Assembly (NCBI GenBank): GCA_947089135.1
Contig: CAMUJF010000005.1
Span: 72,920-136,919, forward strand
Direction of reading: 5' to 3'
Origin: an uncultured Clostridia bacterium
Lineage (GTDB): Bacteria; Bacillota; Clostridia; Oscillospirales; Ruminococcaceae
DNA: 64,000 bases
The translations under genes and the position numbers were made by a program. The notes below the pieces were generated by a model, which did no database searches, was not told the origin of the DNA, and worked only from the letters and a program-made list of their open reading frames with translations. Shown piece after piece: positions 25,821 through 33,713 of the stretch; the first letter of the stretch is position 1; each line of letters opens with the position of its first letter.

Positions 25821-26729
25821 TTATGAATCAGAACAGCCGCAGCTGTTGTCTCCGCTGTTATTGCTGTTATTATTGTCGTTTCCACAGCTGCAGCAGTAGG
25901 GATTTACGCCGCTGGGCTGAGGGAAAAACTGCTCAGTAGGAAAGTCGATCCTGTCAAATACGTCGCATGGAGCTTCTGAAGAAGCAACCTGACCTGAGCA
26001 GTCCTTGCAGGGTATACAGTAATCATACGCAGGCACGATCAGCGATACGGGGCGAGAAAGCTGTATGATAGAGAAAAGACCGAGAGATACGGCCAGTATT
26101 CTGTCAAACTGCTTGTGGTCGCAAGGCGGACAGCAGCCCGGTCCGTGACCGGGACCTCCCGGAGGGGGCGGAGGAGGTGGAGGCGGAGGGCAAACACACT
26201 TGTTTCCGCATGGAACGCAGATGAATTTTGCGTCAAGAGCAACAGGATCCACAACATGGACAGTTGCTTTCGGCATACCTGAATTGCTCACACTTCCGCA
26301 GAAGTTTCCATCGCAGGGTTCGATAGGCAGAGTCGTAATGAAATCGTCCTCACTGGTAAATACCTTAGAGTTGCCCTCCCCGCCGTAAAGAATCACCCTT
26401 TTGTTCCACAGCGCTGTACCGCAGAGGATAGTTCCCGACTGAGGCTGACAGAACGTTTTGCTGAAAGCCTCGGCAGTGATTTTGAATCTGTAAGTAATGT
26501 CCACCGAGTAATAACCCGACTTGAACGGAACCGAATCAACCGAAATACAGGTTGCTTCGACCTCTACGCAGCGAGTTCTCACTATGTTCATTTCGTCCGT
26601 GATTTCCGGAGAGTCTTCGGTCAACGTAACAGGAAGCTCGTAAATACAGTCTCTGTCCGAGCAGCTGTCGAAAACGCGCTGAACTTCGATGCAAACCGCT
26701 TCTTTAAAGCAGTTATTTTTATCGCTCAT
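25821..26729 (-). CDS. Cysteine- and proline-rich protein, possibly spore-surface
   Basis: 302 residues. Residues 1-170 form a beta-rich domain (KEAVCIEVQRVFDSCSDRDCI, PFKSGYYSVDITYRFKI). A run of ten prolines and Gly/Cys-rich stretches cover about 180-205. A mixed region with CxxC pairs follows, and the tail is Asn/Ser/Cys-rich (GNDNNNSNNSGDNSCGC). Over 25 cysteines and no signal peptide resemble coat or exosporium proteins of clostridia. A TGAATA / AATACTT promoter upstream points the same way. The spore link is inference. It follows hisE in orientation but has its own leader. Confidence 0.6.
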   Translation of the reverse strand: MSDKNNCFKEAVCIEVQRVFDSCSDRDCIYELPVTLTEDSPEITDEMNIVRTRCVEVEATCISVDSVPFKSGYYSVDITYRFKITAEAFSKTFCQPQSGTILCGTALWNKRVILYGGEGNSKVFTSEDDFITTLPIEPCDGNFCGSVSNSGMPKATVHVVDPVALDAKFICVPCGNKCVCPPPPPPPPPPGGPGHGPGCCPPCDHKQFDRILAVSLGLFSIIQLSRPVSLIVPAYDYCIPCKDCSGQVASSEAPCDVFDRIDFPTEQFFPQPSGVNPYCCSCGNDNNNSNNSGDNSCGCSDS

Positions 26730-26753
26730 ATAAATCCTCCTATGAAAAAATTA

Positions 26754-26783
26754 AAGTATTAAAACTTCAATATATACTATTCA
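26754..26783 (-). promoter_or_regulatory. Candidate sporulation promoter of the Cys/Pro-rich gene
   Basis: On the minus strand TGAATA (26778-26783), 17 bases, then AATACTT (26754-26760). This is close to sigma-G (CATAMTA) and also partly fits sigma-E. AGGAGG precedes the ATG. Confidence 0.3.
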
Positions 26784-26807
26784 CAGGCAGGTTAAAAAGT
26801 TACAATA

Positions 26808-27146
26808 TCAGGTGTTTTTGTCTGTTTGATGAAAGGTTTTCAGGTTACCTATCTTCTCATTGCGCTCGTCCAGAACCTTTTCAACGTCCGTCCATTCAAG
26901 TCCCTGATTTACCGCCAGTACCATTATATGATAAAGCAAGTCGTTTATTTCGTTCATAAGCTCGTTATTGTCACCGTTTTTGGCGGCAATAATGGTCTCA
27001 GAGGCTTCTTCGCCGATTTTTTTGCATATCTTGTCAACGCCCTTTTCAAAAAGATAGCAGGTGTAGGACTTTTCGGGAGCCTCTCCCCTGTCGAAAGCCG
27101 CCTTGCGAGCTTTGATAACCTCAAAAATTTCGTGATAAACTGTCAT
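26808..27146 (-). CDS. hisE: Phosphoribosyl-ATP pyrophosphatase
   Basis: 112 residues. It splits pyrophosphate from phosphoribosyl-ATP, the second step of histidine synthesis. The MazG-like helices carry KKIGEEASETIIAAK (about 41-55) and NELMNEINDLLYHIMVL (about 61-77), with the acidic metal ligands E..E and E...D. It is the last his gene of the operon, separate from hisI rather than fused. Confidence 0.96.
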   Translation of the reverse strand: MTVYHEIFEVIKARKAAFDRGEAPEKSYTCYLFEKGVDKICKKIGEEASETIIAAKNGDNNELMNEINDLLYHIMVLAVNQGLEWTDVEKVLDERNEKIGNLKTFHQTDKNT

Positions 27147-27149
27147 TTT

Positions 27150-27563
27150 TCATTCTCCTTTTTTATTAAGATCAATTAATTTCATTGTACTCATATCAAA
27201 CTCACGATAATAGCAATTATTTGGTACTCCGTTAAAGCTTGTGTGACAAATGTTGCCCTTGTCGGGAGTAACTTGGTACACCAACGAATTTTGCTCGCAG
27301 TTCACAAAAATACGGTTCACCGTAAATGTGTTTCCCGACTCTGCGCCCTTGAACCACAGCTTGTTACGCGAGGTACTCCAGAGCACAAGCTTTTTCTTTT
27401 GCACCGTTTCCAGAAAAGCCTCCTCGTTGGTGTAGGCAATGAGTATTACCTCTTTTGTAGCGGTATTCTGCACAGCCACGGGGATAACCTTGTTCTCCCT
27501 GTTCATACCGCTGATTTTGTTCCAGTCAAGCATAAGCTTGTCTGTTTCTTCTATCATTCCCAT
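27150..27563 (-). CDS. hisI: Phosphoribosyl-AMP cyclohydrolase
   Basis: 137 residues. It opens the adenine ring of phosphoribosyl-AMP, the third step. VLWSTSRNKLWFKGAESGNT (about 61-80) and the Cys/His segment ICHTSFNGVPNNCYYRE (about 107-123) are the zinc and magnesium binding hallmarks. It has a normal monofunctional length. Four bases separate it from hisE, implying coupled translation. Confidence 0.96.
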   Translation of the reverse strand: MGMIEETDKLMLDWNKISGMNRENKVIPVAVQNTATKEVILIAYTNEEAFLETVQKKKLVLWSTSRNKLWFKGAESGNTFTVNRIFVNCEQNSLVYQVTPDKGNICHTSFNGVPNNCYYREFDMSTMKLIDLNKKGE

Positions 27564-27564
27564 A

Positions 27565-27993
27565 TTAATTCTCCTTTACATTCTCCACGCGATACATAAT
27601 TTTCAGCCGCTGCGCCTCGTTTGCCGAAAAACCGAATTTTTCGTAAAAAGGTATCTTATCTGGCATAGCACATAATTCCACAAAAATCTCCGTACCGTTC
27701 ACGCCGTTATCGTTTATGTACTTCATCAGTTCATCAATGAGCATTCGTCCTATTCCCCTGCCCTGATATTCGGGACGGACAACAACGTCCTTAATGTAGT
27801 AATTCAGACCCTTGTCGCCTATCATTCGCGCCATAGCAACGATTTTATCACCGTCGAAAATTGACACCCTGAACATCGTATTGTCCATAGCAAGCCTTGT
27901 CTGTTCAAGGGACGGTCCGTCGCCCCAGACAGTCTCCCAAAGAAAAATAAATTCCTCTGCGCTGAGTTCGTTATGTTTTACTGTAAGATTCAT
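27565..27993 (-). CDS. GNAT-family N-acetyltransferase
   Basis: About 142 residues. The acetyl-CoA loop VVRPEYQGRGIGRMLIDELMKYI (about 70-92) follows the R/Q-x-x-G-x-G/A pattern, and the C-terminal beta-bulge region YEKFGFSANEAQRLKIMYR is typical. The chosen ATG (27991-27993) is seven bases from CGGAGG; an in-frame ATG six bases earlier is too close. It is embedded in the his operon just upstream of hisI. The substrate is unknown. Confidence 0.85.
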   Translation of the reverse strand: MNLTVKHNELSAEEFIFLWETVWGDGPSLEQTRLAMDNTMFRVSIFDGDKIVAMARMIGDKGLNYYIKDVVVRPEYQGRGIGRMLIDELMKYINDNGVNGTEIFVELCAMPDKIPFYEKFGFSANEAQRLKIMYRVENVKEN

Positions 27994-28016
27994 TCGCATA
28001 CCTCCGTTTTACTTTT

Positions 28017-28844
28017 TTAGTACTTTAGACAATAAATTACCGCTGCCTGCTGAACTTCAAGCAAACGTTTTTTAAATTTGTACCCCACAAAATATTCGGA
28101 ATCAATAACGCTGTCTGACACCTCTTCACCTCTGTAAAAAGGCGGACATGGATTTAACACCGCGCCCTTGTTTGCCATATCCATTATTTCATTGGTAACC
28201 TGACAACTTCTAAAATCGCCGACAATATCAGCCGGCAGACAATCTGTACATATAATGTCCTTGTCTTTTACCGCCTCGCAGATATTATAGTGTACTTTCA
28301 TTCCGTCTATTTCGTACCCCTTTGCACAGCATTGCTCCAGTTTAAAGCCCATAATTTCGGCGGCTTCTTTCCAAGCAAGACCTATGTTTCCTTTTTTACC
28401 GACAAACAAATATTTGTCCTTTGTAAAATCGTCCCTGATTTTTGAAAGCGCGTACATATCGGACAGAATTTCGCATGGGTGATTTATATCGGTCATAGCG
28501 TTTATTACGGGAACAGCAGAGTATTTCGCAAGTGCTTCAAGAACGCCTATATTTTTATGTCTTGCAATTATAACGTCAGCCCAGTTGTTTAAATAGCCGC
28601 ACACGTCCTTCAAGTCTTCTTTTTTATCCAGCGTTTCAGTAGGAAACAATATCGGCTGTCCGCCTAATAAATATATGCCTTTTTCAAAAGTAACTCTCGT
28701 TCTGATACTTGAATTCGAAAAAAACATCACAACGCTTTTTCCTTTCAAGGAATCCGTATATTTTCCGTCAATAAGCTCGTCCGCAATTGAAAAAATATTG
28801 TATATATCTTCTTTTTGGCAATCAGTTAATTTTATTAATTTCAT
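28017..28844 (-). CDS. Divergent aspartate/ornithine carbamoyltransferase-family protein
   Basis: 275 residues, shorter than the usual 305-335. The carbamoyl-phosphate domain is intact: SIRTR at 46-50 (SxRTR), AR..H near 94-96, and HPCE at 122-125 with the following ILSDM. In the amino-acid domain the DxxxSMG loop of ornithine enzymes is replaced by TDCLPAD (200-206), and the usual HCLP reads NPCPP (231-235) before FYRGEEV. So the transferase is plausible but the acceptor need not be ornithine. It lies inside the his operon between a membrane protein and the acetyltransferase, with an AGAGG ribosome site. Confidence 0.75.
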   Translation of the reverse strand: MKLIKLTDCQKEDIYNIFSIADELIDGKYTDSLKGKSVVMFFSNSSIRTRVTFEKGIYLLGGQPILFPTETLDKKEDLKDVCGYLNNWADVIIARHKNIGVLEALAKYSAVPVINAMTDINHPCEILSDMYALSKIRDDFTKDKYLFVGKKGNIGLAWKEAAEIMGFKLEQCCAKGYEIDGMKVHYNICEAVKDKDIICTDCLPADIVGDFRSCQVTNEIMDMANKGAVLNPCPPFYRGEEVSDSVIDSEYFVGYKFKKRLLEVQQAAVIYCLKY

Positions 28845-28904
28845 ATCTAAATACCTCTTTTACTATTTGCTTTTCTGTAATTTCCGCAGCAAAAAGATAC
28901 CCAA

Positions 28905-29279
28905 TCAAAACGAAAATCCACCGAGAACAATAAATAACCCCCAAACCAAATTCCAGTAAGAAGCGGATATATCAAACATTTTTAATATAAGCTCGTGCCA
29001 GAATTCCAAACCCGTTATAATTGCAAACAGGTCAAACAACAGATACCCGCCGCAGAAAATATATATCCACCCCCGCCAAAAATTATTGTGCAGATTTTTC
29101 AGGAACGTTACTATCCCGCATATACGAAGTCCCGCAAGAATCCCCATAAGCGCATAATAAAGCGCGCCCCTGTTCTCCATGATCCCAAGCCAGAAATCCG
29201 CATATGATTTTCTGTCAATAATTCCCCATATCCTATGTAAATGAAACGCGCCGAAAAATATAAATACCCACCGGTTCAA
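28905..29279 (-). CDS. Small hydrophobic membrane protein in the his operon
   Basis: 124 residues from a TTG at 29279. It is predicted to have about three or four membrane segments (LYYALMGILAGLRICGIVTFL; WIYIFCGGYLLFDLFAIITG; YWNLVWGLFIVLGGF). Trp and aromatic residues are frequent. No family recognised. An ATG at 29296-29298 opens MKKIKAFEPVG in another frame. Deleting one T in GCGTTTGAAC would fuse it to this frame as MKKIKA-LNRWVF, so either a TTG start or a one-base frameshift is possible. Confidence 0.55.
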   Translation of the reverse strand: MNRWVFIFFGAFHLHRIWGIIDRKSYADFWLGIMENRGALYYALMGILAGLRICGIVTFLKNLHNNFWRGWIYIFCGGYLLFDLFAIITGLEFWHELILKMFDISASYWNLVWGLFIVLGGFSF

Positions 29280-29313
29280 ACGCTTTTATCTTTTTCATTT
29301 TTGCACCCAATGA

Positions 29314-29772
29314 TTACAATATAAAATTCACTGCACCGTAAATAAAATGGCACACCGTAAACGCCGAAATAAAAATTACAGCAATAAAATTTTTTCTGTC
29401 CAAAGCATAAAACAGAAACGCCAGACACGGCGGCAGAGTAAGACCAATTATCACAAACGGCGCGATAATTCCGGCATAATAAAGTCCCCAGCCAACAAAA
29501 TAAATAATTATGCAGCAAGCCGCGGCAATTATTTTCGGCGTAATACGAAGTTTGCCGCAATTTTTATTTGCAATAAAACACAGCGCCGCGACAAGCAGTA
29601 CCTGACATACAGAACCTATCGCATCAATTACCGCGGTTTTGGATTCCGCTCTCAAAATATCGTTAGGCACGGGGACGGCAAACCAAATAAAATTCGGTAT
29701 CATTATTATCAGGAAAATTGCAAGTCCACAAATGTCAAAAGTGAATTTATACTGTTTCATATTGTCATTCAT
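29314..29772 (-). CDS. Four-helix membrane protein, overlaps hisF
   Basis: 152 residues with about four to five membrane segments (GLAIFLIIMIPNFIWFAVP; VCQVLLVAALCFIA; IIAAACCIIIYFVGWGLYY; PFVIIGLTLPPCLAFLFYAL; FISAFTVCHFIYGAVNFIL). It resembles the protein at 30874-31374 in order of segments and in the matched pieces GWGLYYAG / GWGIYFGG, LPP, RKN and the closing helix with CHFIYG / IHFIHV. Its ATG shares one base with the hisF stop (TAATG), so translation is coupled. Function unknown. Confidence 0.7.
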   Translation of the reverse strand: MNDNMKQYKFTFDICGLAIFLIIMIPNFIWFAVPVPNDILRAESKTAVIDAIGSVCQVLLVAALCFIANKNCGKLRITPKIIAAACCIIIYFVGWGLYYAGIIAPFVIIGLTLPPCLAFLFYALDRKNFIAVIFISAFTVCHFIYGAVNFIL

Positions 29773-30527
29773 TACCTCACAGGAATACCCTTGCCGCGAC
29801 AGTCCTCCTTGACCTGTCCAACGGTAAGTTCCTTGAAATGGAACAGCGAAGCCGCAAGAGCCGCCGAGCAGTCGGTTTTCTCAAATACGTCCGCAAAATC
29901 GGAAAGCTTTCCCGCGCCGCCGCTTGCTATAACGGGGATTTTCACCGCGCCGCACACCGCTTTCAGCATGGGAATATCAAAGCCCTCCCGAACTCCGTCG
30001 GTGTCAATTGAGTTAAGGCAAATCTCTCCAGCGCCGAGCTGTTCGATTTTTTTCACCCATTCGATAAGGTCAAGCTTCATGTCAATCCTGCCGCCGTTGA
30101 TGTAGACCGTCCACTTGCCGTCGGAGACCTTTTTTGCGTCAATACCGACGCATATGCACTGGCTGCCGAAAATGTCCGCTCCATCCTTGATAAGCTGCGG
30201 ATTCTGTACCGCCTGAGAGTTTACGGAAACCTTGTCCGCGCCCGCCCGCAGCGTGTCCCTAATGTCGTCAACGGTCTTTATGCCGCCGCCCACTGTAAGG
30301 GGTACAAACACTTTTTTGGCAGTCTCGCGGACAACGTCCAACATAACTCCCCTGCCCTCGTGAGAAGCGGTTATATCATAAAAAACGATTTCGTCCGCTC
30401 CCTGCAAATTGTATTCGTAAGCACATTCAACAGGGTCGCCGACCTCTTTTATTCCCTCAAAATTCACGCCCTTGACAACCTTTCCGTTACGAACGTCAAG
30501 ACACGGTATAATTCTTTTTGCCAACAT
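29772..30527 (-). CDS. hisF: Imidazole glycerol phosphate synthase cyclase subunit
   Basis: 251 residues, a full (beta-alpha)8 barrel that uses ammonia from HisH to make imidazole glycerol phosphate and AICAR. The first catalytic Asp is in IIPCLDVRNGKVVKGVNF (about 7-24) and the second in VSVNSQAVQN / INGGRIDM (about 125-150). The phosphate loops are VGGGIKT and IASGGAGK. Unlike HisA it carries the HisF-specific CLDVRNGKVVKG and TDGVREGFD. It lies downstream of hisH with a 0.9-kb insertion in between. Confidence 0.97.
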   Translation of the reverse strand: MLAKRIIPCLDVRNGKVVKGVNFEGIKEVGDPVECAYEYNLQGADEIVFYDITASHEGRGVMLDVVRETAKKVFVPLTVGGGIKTVDDIRDTLRAGADKVSVNSQAVQNPQLIKDGADIFGSQCICVGIDAKKVSDGKWTVYINGGRIDMKLDLIEWVKKIEQLGAGEICLNSIDTDGVREGFDIPMLKAVCGAVKIPVIASGGAGKLSDFADVFEKTDCSAALAASLFHFKELTVGQVKEDCRGKGIPVR

Positions 30528-30609
30528 AATTTTTCTCCTTTCAGAAATTAGATTTTTAGAGGATAGAAGTTAGAATTGCTGTAATTACTGTTAAACAAAT
30601 TATATTTTT

Positions 30610-30795
30610 TTATTTTATACCGCATTTAAGCAGGTCATTCAAACATTTGGGCAGCACCTCTATCGCATCGGCGAAATTGGCAGCCGTTGGAATAAATATT
30701 GCCTTTATTTCAGACGGGGACTTCGGCAGCATATTTTTAAATGCCTTTTCAATCGTCTCCGTTTCCAAACCGCAGGAAGTCAGCAATACGTTCAT
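30610..30795 (-). pseudogene. N-terminal fragment of peptidase E (S51 family)
   Basis: 61 codons from an ATG with a strong AAGGAGAT ribosome site. The residues MNVLLTSCGLETETIEKAF and KAIFIPTAANFADA match the start of S51 dipeptidase-like proteins, which are about 200-230 residues long. The frame stops at LLKCGIK before the catalytic Ser nucleophile and His, and the rest is not nearby. It appears to be a truncated gene in the hisH-hisF gap. Family identification is from memory. Confidence 0.6.
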
Positions 30796-30873
30796 AAAAG
30801 ATCTCCTTTTCTTTTCATTCACGGTTTTTACCTCGTCATTCCCATTTTTTCGTTTTCAATTCCCTATAATAAA

Positions 30874-31374
30874 TCAAAATTTATTTTCCAATTTTAAATT
30901 TCCCAAAACATGAATAAAATGAATTATTAAGAACGGAACTGCCATAACCGTCAATAAAATATTTTTTCTCCAAATACCTATAAAAAAGTAATACATGGGC
31001 GGCAGAAGAACTATAAAAAACATCATTACAAAAACACTTTGATGTCCGCCGAAATATATGCCCCACCCGATAAAATTTAACAGCAAAACTGCAGCTGCCA
31101 GAACAAAAAATATTTTTTCTTTACCATCCGCGGGCAAAAATAAATTTGAATCTTTATTTACGATAAAGAGCATAAGGGCTATACACAGCGAGCCGAGAAC
31201 CTTTTCCAATATTTCAAGGATCGGTGACGATTCCGTCATATTCATAATTGGATTTGTCTGTAATTTGAACAACGGCATTACCATATAGGGAATTTCCTGC
31301 ACAGCAAACAACAGCAAGCCAAATACCCAAAAACCAAGATATTGACTGCCAAAAAGCTTAAAAAACTTAAACAT
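30874..31374 (-). CDS. Multi-pass membrane protein, paralogue of the 29314-29772 protein
   Basis: 166 residues with about five hydrophobic segments (YLGFWVFGLLLFAVQEIPYMVMPL; VLGSLCIALMLFIV; IFFVLAAAVLLLNFIGWGIYF; VFVMMFFIVLLPPMYYFFIG; LLTVMAVPFLIIHFIHVLGN). Matches with the neighbour at 29314 are given there. It starts 8 bases after hisH with a weak ribosome site, so it is likely coupled to hisH. Function unknown. Confidence 0.7.
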   Translation of the reverse strand: MFKFFKLFGSQYLGFWVFGLLLFAVQEIPYMVMPLFKLQTNPIMNMTESSPILEILEKVLGSLCIALMLFIVNKDSNLFLPADGKEKIFFVLAAAVLLLNFIGWGIYFGGHQSVFVMMFFIVLLPPMYYFFIGIWRKNILLTVMAVPFLIIHFIHVLGNLKLENKF

Positions 31375-31382
31375 AATTTAAC

Positions 31383-31991
31383 TCAATTCCCTGCCATTCC
31401 CACAAAATTTTTCAGCATTTTCAGACCTGTCTCGCCGCTTTTTTCAGGGTGGAACTGCGCTCCGAAAACGGTTTTGCCGTCCGAAACAACAGCGGGAACT
31501 TTTCCGCCATACTCGCAGTAAGCGTACAAATTTTTATCATCACAAAACGCCTCGTAGGAGTGCACAAAATAAACGTACTCGTTATCGGAAATTCCTTCAA
31601 AAAGCGGACAGTCATGCTGCACCTCCAGTTTATTCCAACCCATGTGAGGGATAACAAGCCCCATTTCGGGAATTTTGTCAATATAACCGCCAATAAGTCC
31701 CAGACCCGCACACTCCTCAAACTCAAAGCTTTTCTCGAAAAGAAGCTGCATACCGAGACATATTCCCAAAAATGGCTTCTTTTTCGCCTCGTCCTTAATA
31801 GTGTCAACAAGACCGCTTTCGTTCAACATTTTCATTGCGCGGGGAAACGCCCCCACCCCCGGCAGAATTATGCCGTCGGCGTTTTTTAATTCGTCGGCGG
31901 ACTTAGTAAGCTTATTTTCGCAGCCAAGATAATCCAGCGCGTTTTTCACGCTGAAAATATTTCCTGCGCCATAATCAATTACCGCAATCAT
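31383..31991 (-). CDS. hisH: Imidazole glycerol phosphate synthase glutaminase subunit
   Basis: 202 residues. This class I glutamine amidotransferase supplies ammonia to HisF. MIAVIDYGAGNIFSVKNAL is the N-terminus. PGVGAFPRAM forms the oxyanion strand. The nucleophile Cys is in FLGICLGMQLLFE (about 80). The His-Glu pair lies in FGAQFHPEKSG near 180. The ATG overlaps the hisB stop by one base (TGATG). Upstream codons in the same frame read hisB in a shifted phase and are not part of it. Confidence 0.97.
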   Translation of the reverse strand: MIAVIDYGAGNIFSVKNALDYLGCENKLTKSADELKNADGIILPGVGAFPRAMKMLNESGLVDTIKDEAKKKPFLGICLGMQLLFEKSFEFEECAGLGLIGGYIDKIPEMGLVIPHMGWNKLEVQHDCPLFEGISDNEYVYFVHSYEAFCDDKNLYAYCEYGGKVPAVVSDGKTVFGAQFHPEKSGETGLKMLKNFVGMAGN

Positions 31992-32566
31992 CAAAGCACT
32001 CCCTTTGTTGAAAGAATTTCGTTTCCCGACACTGCTTTTGCAGCTTTCAATGCGTGCGCCACAGCCTTGAAAAGAGCCTCCGCAATGTGGTGATCGTTTT
32101 TGCCGTACTCGCATTTAAGATGCAGAGTAACACTCGCGTTAAACGCAAACGCGCGGAAAAATTCCTCCGCAAGACAGGTGTCAAAATCACCTATTCTGTC
32201 ATCGGAAAACTCCGCGTTGAACACGAGAAAAGGTCTGCCGCTTATGTCAATGCTTGCAAATCCGAGAGCCTCGTCCATGGGGATAAAAGCCGTCCCGTAA
32301 CGGGCAATGCCTTTCATATCGCCGATAGCCTCTTTGAAAGCCTTGCCGAGTACTATTCCAACGTCCTCAACTGTGTGGTGTCCGTCAACGTGAAGATCTC
32401 CCTCTGCTTTTACGGTAAGACCCATTCCACCGTGTACCGCAAAAGCCGTGAGCATATGATCAAAAAAACCTATTCCCGTGGAAATATCAACGTTTACACC
32501 GCCAAGATCAAGCTTTACATAAATATCAGTTTCCTTTGTCTTTCTTGTAATTTCAGCAGTTCTCAC
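31991..32566 (-). CDS. hisB: Imidazoleglycerol-phosphate dehydratase
   Basis: 191 residues, the monofunctional dehydratase without the phosphatase domain. Manganese ligands are in GFFDHMLTAFAVHGG (about 33-47), DGHHTVEDVGI (about 62-72), EEFFRAFAFNA and NDHHIAEALFKA. It dehydrates IGP to imidazole acetol phosphate. The start overlaps the hisC stop by four bases. Confidence 0.97.
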   Translation of the reverse strand: MRTAEITRKTKETDIYVKLDLGGVNVDISTGIGFFDHMLTAFAVHGGMGLTVKAEGDLHVDGHHTVEDVGIVLGKAFKEAIGDMKGIARYGTAFIPMDEALGFASIDISGRPFLVFNAEFSDDRIGDFDTCLAEEFFRAFAFNASVTLHLKCEYGKNDHHIAEALFKAVAHALKAAKAVSGNEILSTKGVL

Positions 32567-33636
32567 ATCTGATCCTCCTTTTCAATGTCGCCGAGAATTT
32601 CGTCCAATGCCTTTATAACAGCAGCGTTTTCTTCGGGATTTCCCGCCGTAATGCGTATATAGCTTCCCATATATCTGATAGATATGGATTTTTCAAGAAG
32701 CCGTTCATATATTTCCTGTGACAGCGATGTTTTGATAAAAACGAAATTTGTTACCGAATCATACACCTTTTCAAGCTTCACATACTTTTTTGAAAGCGCA
32801 AGAAGCTGTTCCTGCAAAGACTTTCTGCTCTCAATAATTTCTGCGCAGAATTTGTCAAGAATGTCCTTTTCACTAAGCACCGCCTTACATACCGCCTGTG
32901 AAATGGTGTCCGTATTATACGGCGACTTAACGCTCCTGAGCGCTGTTGTAATGGTATCTCCAGCGACTGCAAAACCCATTCTTATTCCTGCAAGACCCAT
33001 TGATTTTGAACAGGTTTTAAGTATTATAAGATTGTCGTAATTTTCAATTTCGTCAAGGACGCTCTGATCCCAGAAATCCATGTACGCCTCATCCACAATT
33101 ACAAGGCAAAAAACATTTTTTACAAGCTTGATGATGTCCTGCTTTGTAACGCCGAGAGACGTGGGGTTGCATGGATTTGAAAAAATCACCGCCTTTATTT
33201 TATTATTGTTACAGTAGGAAATGACTTTCGGTATGCTTATCTGCAAAGAAGCTTCCTTAGGCAGGGACTCAACGTTAAGCTCGTACAGACTGCCGTAAAA
33301 TGCGTACATTGAAAAATCGGGAGACAGAGTTAAAATTTTGTCTCCCTTTTCAAGAAAACAGCTTGTGATAATGCTTATAAGCTCGTCGGAACCGTTCGCC
33401 GCCGTGACGTATTTTTCAGGTACGCCGTAAAAATCCGAAAAAGCCTTTACCGCAGGGGTCGCCAGCGGGTCGGGGTAACGGTTCATATCCACCTTTTTTA
33501 TTTCCTCGGCAATTTTGTCGCCGAGAATCTCGTTTACATTAAAATAAGATTCGTTTGCGTCAAGTCTTATTTTGTACTGTCCCTCCACGGAGTCGTAGGG
33601 TTCTACCTTTTTAAGCTTTGAATTTAATTCGTACAT
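32563..33636 (-). CDS. hisC: Histidinol-phosphate aminotransferase
   Basis: 357 residues, a class II fold-type I PLP enzyme converting imidazole acetol phosphate and glutamate to histidinol phosphate. RLDANESYFNV and RYPDPLATPAVK are the opening hallmarks. GSDELI, SNPCNPTSLG and VDEAYMDFW hold the cofactor. The Schiff-base Lys is in LKTCSKSMGLAGIRMGF (about 215-231). It follows hisD after 77 bases that contain a hairpin. Confidence 0.96.
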   Translation of the reverse strand: MYELNSKLKKVEPYDSVEGQYKIRLDANESYFNVNEILGDKIAEEIKKVDMNRYPDPLATPAVKAFSDFYGVPEKYVTAANGSDELISIITSCFLEKGDKILTLSPDFSMYAFYGSLYELNVESLPKEASLQISIPKVISYCNNNKIKAVIFSNPCNPTSLGVTKQDIIKLVKNVFCLVIVDEAYMDFWDQSVLDEIENYDNLIILKTCSKSMGLAGIRMGFAVAGDTITTALRSVKSPYNTDTISQAVCKAVLSEKDILDKFCAEIIESRKSLQEQLLALSKKYVKLEKVYDSVTNFVFIKTSLSQEIYERLLEKSISIRYMGSYIRITAGNPEENAAVIKALDEILGDIEKEDQM

Positions 33637-33675
33637 TTTTATTTCCTTTCATTTGCTCGTTTTTACTCGCTTAAA

Positions 33676-33698
33676 GGCAGAGGAAAATTTCCCCTGCC
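33676..33698 (-). promoter_or_regulatory. Hairpin between hisD and hisC
   Basis: On the minus strand GGCAGGGGAA and TTCCTCTGCC form a 10-bp stem with one G-U pair and a 3-base loop. It is followed by only three T, so it is a weak terminator or an RNA-stability element. Confidence 0.5.
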
Positions 33699-33713
33699 AT
33701 ATAAATTATACAC

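Noticed and set aside
26160..26200. G/C-rich tract as a repeat region or assembly artefact
   Set aside because: It encodes the ten-proline run in frame and fits the Pro/Gly/Cys composition of the protein.
28017..28844. Standard ornithine carbamoyltransferase (argF)
   Set aside because: The SMG loop and HCLP motif are missing, and no arginine genes are adjacent.
29347..30105. Plus-strand open frame (252 codons) over hisF
   Set aside because: Antisense of hisF and its membrane neighbour; basic, low-complexity translation typical of shadow frames.
31991..32114. Longer hisH start inside hisB
   Set aside because: The extra codons read hisB in a shifted frame; the ATG at 31991 matches the family start exactly.
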